Below are positions 1-5,379 of a stretch of 5,379 nucleotides of DNA, piece after piece; position 1 is the stretch's first letter, and every line of letters starts with the position of its first letter. The notes under the pieces are model-generated. The model was given only the letters and a program-made list of their open reading frames with translations. It was not told the origin of the DNA and made no database searches. Source of the DNA: an uncultured Pseudomonadota bacterium (GTDB taxonomy: Bacteria; Lernaellota; Lernaellaia; Lernaellales; Lernaellaceae); contig CALBTQ010000296.1 of NCBI GenBank assembly GCA_937967875.1, forward strand, positions 1-5,379, written 5' to 3'. The position numbers and the translations under genes are program-made.

Positions 1-14
1 CGAGTTCGTATTCG
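1..14. other. Probable remnant of Illumina P7 end plus 8-nt index
   Basis: These 14 bases sit directly before the adapter, where a P7 oligonucleotide has its last bases (CGAGAT) followed by an index. Here the sequence is CGAGTT followed by CGTATTCG. That fits the P7 end with one mismatch and an 8-nt index, which would read as CGAATACG in the other orientation. The mismatch could come from low-quality read tails. The assignment rests on position and length, so it is less certain than the adapter itself. Confidence 0.65.
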
Positions 15-48
15 GTGACTGGAGTTCAGACGTGTGCTCTTCCGATCT
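15..48. other. Illumina TruSeq read-2 adapter, uncleaned library sequence
   Basis: All 34 bases match the multiplexing read-2 primer/adapter, beginning GTGACTGGAGTTC and ending GCTCTTCCGATCT. It is synthetic DNA left at the contig end by incomplete read trimming. It creates a false GTG start at 15 and the artefact peptide MTGVQTCALPI, which becomes fused in frame to the following real gene. In another frame it gives a false ORF beginning MCSSDL. Genomic sequence begins at about 49. Confidence 0.97.
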
Positions 49-1400
49 GGAACTTTACGTTTATCCTTTTTCAGGACCTGGCCCTGCTGGGGGCGATCGC
101 GCTCGCCTGCTATCTGCGCTATCTCTACGACATTTACGATCTGTTCACCTATCGCACGCTCGGCGGCGTGCTGGTCATGTACGGGGTGATCAAGGTCGCC
201 TACCACTACTTCGATTTGTATGAAGTGTCGCTGCACATTTCCTTCCGCGAGTTCATCAAGAACCTGCTCAAGGCTTTCGTGACCAGCGTGTTCATCCTCA
301 CGGCGATCTACTACATCTACAAGCCGGCGATGATCGGCCAGGGCATTCTCGCCCTTTCGGTGATTTTCTGCATTACGATCACCGTGCTGTACCGCCTGTT
401 GTGGGGCGAGATCAGCGAGGAATCCAGCTTCATGCAGCGCGCGCTGGTGCTGGGCACCGGCAAGCTGGCTACGACCGTGCTGGAGGACGTGATCCGCTAC
501 GGCGACAGCGGCTACCGGATCGTGGGCGTGGTGGCGGAAAACCGAGTGGAGAAAAACGAGGTGCTCGGCTTCCGCGTGCTGGGCTCGGCCGACTCCCTGC
601 CCACGCTGTGCGCGGAGCATCGCGCGCATTTGGTGATCGTCGCGCTCGACGAGCAGCGCGGCTTTCTGCCCACGCGCGAGTTGATGGAAGTCAAGCTGAC
701 CGGCGTGCGCATCATCGACAACGTCACCTTCCACGAGCGCTTCGCCGGCAAGATCGTGCTCGAGTCGCTGCGCCCGAGCTGGTTCGTGTTCACCGACGGC
801 TTCAAGGTCGGCCGGCTGCGGTTGTTCTCCAAGCGCGCCTTCGACCTGATCACCGCGATGACCGGGCTGATCGTCGCCGCGCCGCTGTGGGTGCCCACGG
901 CGATCCTGGTCAAGCTGACCAGCCGGGGCCCGATTCTTTACAAGCAGGAGCGCGTGGGGTTGGGCGGCGAGACGTTCCAGCTATTGAAATTCCGCTCGAT
1001 GCGGGTGGACGCGGAGGACGCCACCGGGCCGGTGTGGGCGCGCGAGAACGACGACCGCGTGACGCCGATCGGTCATTACATCCGCCGGTTCCGCATCGAC
1101 GAGATCCCGCAGATGTTCAACGTGCTCAACGGCGAGATGAGCTTCGTCGGCCCGCGCCCCGAGCGGCCGTTCTTCGTCAAACGACTGACCGAGCAGCTTC
1201 ACTATTACAGCCAGCGGCACGTGGTGAAGCCGGGCATCACCGGCTGGGCGCAGGTCCGCTACCCTTACGGCGCGACGGTCGAAGACGCCAAGGAAAAGCT
1301 CCAGCTCGACCTGTATTACATCAAACACACCAATCTGGCGTTCGACATCAAGATCCTGCTGGAGACGACCAAAATCATCTTCCGGAAAATGGCCCGCTGA
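49..1400 (+). CDS. Exopolysaccharide polyprenyl glycosylphosphotransferase (5' partial)
   Basis: This integral inner-membrane enzyme moves a sugar-1-phosphate from a UDP-sugar to undecaprenyl phosphate, the first step of exopolysaccharide repeat-unit assembly. Counting from the first whole native codon (51), 449 residues remain. Hydrophobic segments lie at about 1-25, 36-54, 76-92 and 97-116. A nucleotide-binding-like domain (GTGKLA, about 135-140) follows. The C-terminal bacterial sugar transferase domain starts near 261 with a hydrophobic re-entrant segment. It carries KFRSM (313-317), the catalytic Asp-Glu pair in IDEIPQMFNVLNG (350-351), GPRPE (367-371), PGITGW (394-399) and RYPYGATVEDA (403-413). 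The last motif and the ending resemble the EpsB_2-type transferases tied to PEP-CTERM/EpsH systems (family knowledge). The upstream end is lost in adapter sequence; full-length relatives are about 460 residues, so probably only 10-20 residues are missing. The donor sugar cannot be read from sequence. Confidence 0.95.
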
Positions 1401-1412
1401 AGGCGAACGAAC

Positions 1413-1760
<348 letters not shown>

Positions 1761-1764
1761 GGAA

Positions 1765-1771
1765 CTCCCCC
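1765..1771 (-). promoter_or_regulatory. Ribosome binding site of the small lipoprotein
   Basis: On the minus strand this reads GGGGGAG, ending four bases before the ATG at 1760. The spacing is short but workable, and the site fixes the start codon ahead of the signal peptide. Confidence 0.6.
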
Positions 1772-1789
1772 TTGTTTTGTTGTCACCGA

Positions 1790-1818
1790 ATTTTCCCCCA
1801 CAAATCTTTCGATTGCAA
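1790..1818 (-). promoter_or_regulatory. Possible sigma-70-like promoter for the small lipoprotein
   Basis: On the minus strand there is TTGCAA (1813-1818, four of six matches to TTGACA), a 17-bp spacer, and GAAAAT (1790-1795, four of six to TATAAT). This would start transcription near 1783 and give a leader of about 23 bases that contains the ribosome binding site. The region is AT-richer than its surroundings. The match is moderate and unproven, and the organism's sigma-factor preferences are unknown. Confidence 0.4.
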
Positions 1819-1852
1819 CGCGGGAACGGCAATACCCAAGCCCGCAACAATC

Positions 1853-1861
1853 TGTTAAAAT
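1853..1861 (+). promoter_or_regulatory. Possible extended -10 promoter element for the GH92 gene
   Basis: TGT followed by TAAAAT (five of six matches to TATAAT) makes an extended -10 element. No good -35 lies 16-18 bp upstream (the sequence there is about TACCCA), which extended -10 promoters tolerate. Transcription would start near 1868, about 25 bases before the ATG. It lies back to back with the minus-strand candidate, within 45 bp. Confidence 0.4.
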
Positions 1862-1875
1862 ACGCCCCGGACAAC

Positions 1876-1882
1876 GAGGAGG
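1876..1882 (+). promoter_or_regulatory. Strong ribosome binding site of the GH92 lipoprotein
   Basis: GAGGAGG is a near-perfect Shine-Dalgarno sequence ten bases before the ATG at 1893. It supports that start and suggests efficient translation. Confidence 0.8.
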
Positions 1883-1892
1883 CTTTTTCAAA

Positions 1893-4274
1893 ATGCACAA
1901 GCGCTTTTGGCTCGGCTGGATTTTGCTGTTGGCGATGACGTTGGCGATGGCCGCGTGCGGCGACGATGACGACGACGACAACGATGATGCGTCCGACGAC
2001 GACGACACCGGCGACGACGACGACACCGGCGACGACGACGACACCGGCGACGACGACGACACGACCGACGACGATACAACCGGCGACGACGACGTTACGC
2101 CCGATCGACTCGATTACATCGATCCGATGATCGGCACCGGCGGTTTCGCCTTCGGTTACGCCTCGGCCTATCCCGGCCCGAAAGCGCCCTTCGGCATGTT
2201 GTCGCTCAGCCCGGACACCACGCTGCGCGGCTTGAACTACAGCTTCAATCACTTCAGCGGCTACTATTACGGCGATACGCAGATCCGCGGGTTTTCGCAC
2301 ACCCATCTGTACGGCACCGGCGCGACCGACATGGGCACGCTGTTGCTGATGCCGGTGACCGTCGAGCCGACCAAGCCGATCACCGAGGCCGACTACCGCA
2401 GCCGCTTCACGCATTTCAACGAAGTTGCCAAGGCGGGCTATTACGGCGTGATGCTCGACACCTACGGCGTGTACGCCGAGCTGGCCACGCGCGGCTACGC
2501 GGCGATTCACCGCTACACTTTCCCGCCCGACAAGCCGGCTTTCGTGGTGATCGATCCAAGCCACGCGATCGACACGGGCGAGACCATGCCCGAAGCGACG
2601 ATCCTGGTCGATCCGGACACCCGGCGCATCAGCGGCGAGATTCTGGTCAGCGGCTCGTTGACCGGCCGCGACGGCGGCGTGCGGACCTATTATGTGATGG
2701 AGTTTTCCGCGCCCTTCGCCTCGCACACCACGTGGGACAACGGCAATCCGCATCCCAACGGCACGATCGAATCGGGCGACCGGATCGGCGCGTACATCGG
2801 TTTCGCCGATTTGCCGAACAATCGCGTCCTGGTGCGCGTCGCGTTGAGCTACCAATCGCTGGAGCAGGCCGAGGCCAACCTCGAGGACCAGATGCCCGAC
2901 TTCGATTTCGCCGCCGCCGTCAGCGACACGCGCGATCAGTGGCGCGAGATCGTGAACATGATCGACCTGGTCGGCGCGACCGAAGACCAGATGAAGATTT
3001 TCTATACCTCGTTCTATCACCTGTACATGATGCCCACCGACTGGGTCGAGGCGAATGGTCTGTATCACGGCTTCAATCACGAGATGAACGATCCGGGCGC
3101 GGGACATCGTTACTACACCGACTTTTCGCTGTGGGACACCTTCCGCACCTGGCATCCGCTGATGGACCTGATCGAGCCGGCCAAGTCGGTCGATTTCCTC
3201 AACTCGCTGATCGCCATGTACCAGCAAGGCGGCGACATGCCGCGCTGGCCCTGCTGCGAGGGCTACACCGGCTGCATGCTCGGCTCGAACACGACCTACC
3301 TGTTCTCGCAGGCGTACCTCAAGGGGATGACCGGTTGGGACGTGGACGCGGCCTATGAAGGCTGCCGCGCGCAGGGCGTCGGCTCGACACCGCACGGCCG
3401 TTCGGCGATGAACGAGTACCTTAACGTCGGCTGGTGCTGCGAGGATGTGCGCACCCGCGGCACGAGCCACACCCTGGAATATTCCTACTCCGACGCGGCG
3501 CTGTCCTGGTGGGCCGAGGCGATGGGCGAAACCGAGGATGCCGAACGCTTCCTGGAGCAGAGCCACAACTACCGCAATCATTGGGACCCGGAAACGGGCT
3601 TTTTGCGCGGGCGCAACTGCGACGGTTCGTGGGTCGAGCCGTTCGTGTCCTGGTATCCGTTTTCGGAACAGTACGTCGAGGGCAACGCGTGGCACTGGAC
3701 CTTCTATGTGCCGCACGATCCGCACGGGCTGATCGCGCTGTTCGGCGGCAACGAGGCCTTCGTCGAGAAGCTCAACTGGGCTTTCGAGCAAGCCGAAACC
3801 GGCGCGCCGATCGCCTGGCTGCCCGACCTGTACTACTGGCACGGCAACGAGATGTCGATGTTCCACGTCTTCATGTTCCTCTACGCTGACCGGCCCGACC
3901 TGACGCAGAAGTGGTCGCGATGGATTCTGGAGAACAAATACCGCCCGCTGCCCGGCGGTTATGACGGCAACGACGACGCGGGCACGATGACCTCCTGGTA
4001 CATGTTCGCCTCGCTGGGCTTCATGCCGCTGGCCGGTTCGGACATCTACGTGGTGGGCAGCCCGCTGTTCGCCGGCGCGACGCTGCACCTGCCGGGCGGC
4101 GATTTCGTGATCACCGCGGACAACAACAGCGACGAAAACGTCTACGTGCAGTCGGTGGAGCTCAACGGCGCGGCGCTCGACGAACCGTGGTTCACCCACG
4201 CGGACATCGTCAACGGCGGCTCGCTGCACTTCGTGATGGGCCCCAATCCGTCCGACTGGGGGGTGGTGGAATAG
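1893..4274 (+). CDS. GH92-family alpha-mannosidase-type glycosidase, lipoprotein
   Basis: This 793-residue exported enzyme should remove mannose from alpha-mannosides such as high-mannose glycans; the family is calcium-dependent and inverting. A signal peptide ends in MAAC (Cys22 lipidated), followed by an Asp-rich linker (24-67). GH92 signatures follow in order: YIDPMIGTGG (75-84), PFGMLSLSPDT (99-109), RGFSHTHLYGTG (132-143), HRYTFPP (206-212), WDTFRTWHPLM (414-424), GYTGCMLG (457-464), TLEY (527-530, Glu529 being the likely general acid), EGNAWHWTFYVPHD (596-609), GNE (651-653), GNDD (692-695, acidic residues of the general-base site) and GSPLF (722-726). The ending MGPNPSDWG is the usual family C-terminus, so the protein is intact. 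The start is fixed by a strong ribosome binding site. Unusual points are the long linker, two Cys-Cys pairs (454-455, 515-516) and GNEMSMF, where GNEP-type motifs are common. Family assignment is confident; linkage specificity is unknown. Confidence 0.95.
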   Translation: MHKRFWLGWILLLAMTLAMAACGDDDDDDNDDASDDDDTGDDDDTGDDDDTGDDDDTTDDDTTGDDDVTPDRLDYIDPMIGTGGFAFGYASAYPGPKAPFGMLSLSPDTTLRGLNYSFNHFSGYYYGDTQIRGFSHTHLYGTGATDMGTLLLMPVTVEPTKPITEADYRSRFTHFNEVAKAGYYGVMLDTYGVYAELATRGYAAIHRYTFPPDKPAFVVIDPSHAIDTGETMPEATILVDPDTRRISGEILVSGSLTGRDGGVRTYYVMEFSAPFASHTTWDNGNPHPNGTIESGDRIGAYIGFADLPNNRVLVRVALSYQSLEQAEANLEDQMPDFDFAAAVSDTRDQWREIVNMIDLVGATEDQMKIFYTSFYHLYMMPTDWVEANGLYHGFNHEMNDPGAGHRYYTDFSLWDTFRTWHPLMDLIEPAKSVDFLNSLIAMYQQGGDMPRWPCCEGYTGCMLGSNTTYLFSQAYLKGMTGWDVDAAYEGCRAQGVGSTPHGRSAMNEYLNVGWCCEDVRTRGTSHTLEYSYSDAALSWWAEAMGETEDAERFLEQSHNYRNHWDPETGFLRGRNCDGSWVEPFVSWYPFSEQYVEGNAWHWTFYVPHDPHGLIALFGGNEAFVEKLNWAFEQAETGAPIAWLPDLYYWHGNEMSMFHVFMFLYADRPDLTQKWSRWILENKYRPLPGGYDGNDDAGTMTSWYMFASLGFMPLAGSDIYVVGSPLFAGATLHLPGGDFVITADNNSDENVYVQSVELNGAALDEPWFTHADIVNGGSLHFVMGPNPSDWGVVE
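1962..2084 (+). repeat. Asp-rich low-complexity linker tract
   Basis: This stretch encodes residues 24-64 of the GH92 lipoprotein, almost entirely Asp with Thr, Gly and a few Asn, Ala and Ser. The first part (GAC GAT GAC GAC GAC GAC) matches the poly-Asp codons of the divergent lipoprotein in inverted orientation. The longest exact inverted match I find by eye is 16 bases. The tract links the lipid anchor to the catalytic domain. Confidence 0.85.
1995..2048 (+). repeat. Three perfect 18-bp tandem repeats encoding DDDDTG
   Basis: The unit GACGACGACGACACCGGC is repeated three times without any base change (1995-2012, 2013-2030, 2031-2048). Two degenerate units follow (DDDDTT at 2049-2066, DDDTTG at 2067-2084). 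Identity at the DNA level points to recent expansion by slippage. Copy-number changes would stay in frame and only alter linker length. Confidence 0.93.
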
Positions 4275-5119
4275 ACGCGGCCGACGACATCTACCGCCGT
4301 CCGCAAGCGGCGATTGCCGTCGATTGTCACGTGCACCTGTTTCCCGCGCGGCTGTTTAGCGCGATCCGCAAATGGTTCGCCGATGTCGGGTGGGACATTG
4401 CCTATCCGCATGAAACCGACGAGGTGCTCGCCGCGCTGGCCGGCTTCGGCGTGCGCGAGTGCTGGGCGCTGCCTTATGCGCACAAGCCCGGCGTCGCGGC
4501 CGAACTCAACGCCTATTTGGCCGCGTTGCAACGCGCCCGCCCGCAAGTGCGCGGCTTTTTCACCGTGCATCCGGATGATGAGAATGTCGGCGCGTTGGCC
4601 CGCGAGGCGCTCGACCGTCTCGGCTTGTACGGATTGAAGATCCACTGCGAGGTGCAACAGGTAGCGGTGAGCGACCCGCGTCTGGATGCGGCGTTCGATG
4701 CGCTCGAGGCCGCCGGGCGGCCCTGCGTGCTGCACAGCGGCAACGCGCCGTATCCGTACACGCGGTCGCATCTGGACGTGGCGCGGGCGGCCGAGCGCTT
4801 GGCGCGCAACCCGCGGCTGAAGATGGTCATCGCCCACTTGGGCGCAATGCAGACGTTGGAGTATCTGAAACTTTGCGACCGCTATAAGGGTCTGCACCTG
4901 GAAGCGTCGTTCACCAACGTCGAGCCCTACCGCGCCGCCGCGCCCTTCGATTTCGACGCCGATCTGGCGCCCTATGCCGAGCGGTTGCTGTTCGGCTCGG
5001 ATTTTCCCAACCTGACCTTCACCTACGCCGAGCAGGCCGACGCCTGGGCTGCGCTGTCGTGGGTTAAACGCGACGCGACCGCGTTTTTCGGCGGCCGCGC
5101 GCGCAGGTTGCTGTCTTAG
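4187..5119 (+). CDS. Amidohydrolase-2 family TIM-barrel metal-dependent hydrolase (start uncertain)
   Basis: A soluble, probably cytoplasmic hydrolase or decarboxylase of the amidohydrolase superfamily. Counting from the GTG at 4187 (310 residues), it carries DCHVHLFP (46-53, the His-x-His metal site), GLKIH (149-153), LHSG (182-185), AHLGA (216-220) and GSDFP (270-274, the conserved active-site Asp). These are the strand-end motifs of the family in correct order. The real protein probably begins just before residue 46. The GTG at 4187 overlaps the GH92 gene by 88 bases and would add about 43 residues unlike the family; the next in-frame GTG (4331) lies inside the His-x-His motif. Non-canonical ATT (4313), ATC (4289), ATA (4271) or CTG (4256) are alternatives, none with a clear ribosome binding site at good spacing. 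It probably follows GH92 in one transcript by translational coupling. The substrate is unknown, and no signal peptide is visible. Confidence 0.85.
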   Translation: MVHPRGHRQRRLAALRDGPQSVRLGGGGIDAADDIYRRPQAAIAVDCHVHLFPARLFSAIRKWFADVGWDIAYPHETDEVLAALAGFGVRECWALPYAHKPGVAAELNAYLAALQRARPQVRGFFTVHPDDENVGALAREALDRLGLYGLKIHCEVQQVAVSDPRLDAAFDALEAAGRPCVLHSGNAPYPYTRSHLDVARAAERLARNPRLKMVIAHLGAMQTLEYLKLCDRYKGLHLEASFTNVEPYRAAAPFDFDADLAPYAERLLFGSDFPNLTFTYAEQADAWAALSWVKRDATAFFGGRARRLLS

Positions 5120-5379
5120 CGCTTTTCCAGCAGCAGGTACACGCCCGCGCCGGGCACGAGGCGTCCGAGGGTTTCCATCTCAAAAACGCTGACCAGGTAG
5201 GACAACGTTTGCAGCAGGCGGCGCGATCGGGACATCGTGTGTTGCACGCGGCAGGCTGGCTTGGCGCCGGGCGAATCCGCCGCGAGGTGCGGTTTGGGCG
5301 GCGCGGGGCGCAGGTGGTCGAGCAGGCCGATCAGCCATGACACGGCGGGGATCAGCCAGTGCGATTTGTAGACGAACCG
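5116..5379 (-). CDS. C-terminal fragment of an unidentified protein, possibly a methyltransferase
   Basis: The minus-strand frame is open from the window edge to a TAA at 5118-5116 (87 residues), so the gene is cut at its 5' side. Codons strongly favour G or C at the third position, as in the other genes here, and this supports real coding. The fragment begins RFVYKSHWLIPA, has a hydrophobic WLIGLLDHL stretch, a basic Pro-rich middle, and ends LGRLVPGAGVYLLLEKR. A hydrophobic strand followed by basic residues at the very end resembles the last beta-strand of class I SAM-dependent methyltransferases. That is only a resemblance, since no SAM-binding motif lies within the window. A GTG at 5343 is in frame but nothing marks it as the start. 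The stop overlaps that of the convergent amidohydrolase. Confidence 0.65.
   Translation of the reverse strand, partial: RFVYKSHWLIPAVSWLIGLLDHLRPAPPKPHLAADSPGAKPACRVQHTMSRSRRLLQTLSYLVSVFEMETLGRLVPGAGVYLLLEKR

Noticed and set aside
32..223. Plus-strand ORF beginning MCSSDL
   Set aside because: Its start lies inside the adapter and the rest is an out-of-frame reading of the sugar transferase.
1820..1845. Possible hairpin GCGGG/CCCGC in the divergent promoter region
   Set aside because: Only five base pairs with a 16-base loop and no T run; too weak to call an operator or terminator.
2732..3889. Plus-strand alternative frames inside the GH92 gene
   Set aside because: Arg-rich shadow translations with no initiation signals, fully inside a gene with clear family motifs.
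4142..4897. Minus-strand 251-codon frame opposite the amidohydrolase
   Set aside because: Antisense to the metal-binding and active-site motifs of the amidohydrolase; its composition fits a shadow frame.
5341..5343. GTG at 5343 as the start of a complete 75-residue gene
   Set aside because: The same frame stays open with good codon use to the window edge, and no ribosome binding site precedes the GTG. A truncated longer gene is more likely.

Overview
This 5.4 kb window looks like one contig of a metagenome or draft assembly from a GC-rich Gram-negative bacterium. The first 48 bases are not genomic: they match the Illumina read-2/P7 library adapter with what looks like an index in front. The organism cannot be named from the sequence. 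Three things suggest a deltaproteobacterium-like lineage (Myxococcota, Lernaellota and similar groups): strong G/C preference at third codon positions, two lipoproteins with long Asp runs directly after the lipidated cysteine, and a small Cys-rich lipoprotein. That placement is inference.

Layout: (1) 1-48, adapter. (2) 49-1400 (+), a nearly complete membrane phosphoglycosyl transferase of the exopolysaccharide/PEP-CTERM-associated type, missing its extreme N-terminus. (3) 1413-1760 (-), a 115-residue lipoprotein with 19 consecutive Asp and a ten-cysteine domain, tail to tail with gene 2. (4) 1761-1892, a 132-bp divergent promoter region. (5) 1893-4274 (+), a 793-residue GH92-family glycosidase (alpha-mannosidase type), exported as a lipoprotein on an Asp/Thr/Gly linker. 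(6) 4187-5119 (+), an amidohydrolase-2-type TIM-barrel metal hydrolase whose true start is unclear. (7) 5116-5379 (-), the C-terminal 87 codons of a protein cut by the window edge; its stop codon overlaps that of gene 6.

How they fit together: the phosphoglycosyl transferase would start assembly of a surface polysaccharide on undecaprenyl phosphate at the inner membrane. The GH92 lipoprotein would trim mannose-containing glycans outside the inner membrane. The small lipoprotein is divergently transcribed from the GH92 gene and shares its Asp-tether design, so both may be displayed in the same way. The amidohydrolase probably lies in one transcript with GH92, but no functional link is evident.

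The most interesting points are the divergent pair of poly-Asp lipoproteins whose Asp-codon tracts form an inverted repeat around their shared promoters and signal peptides, the ten-cysteine domain with a twice-repeated cysteine pattern, two vicinal Cys-Cys pairs near the predicted GH92 active site, and the missing canonical start of the amidohydrolase. I found no RNA genes, CRISPR arrays, insertion sequences or convincing terminators.
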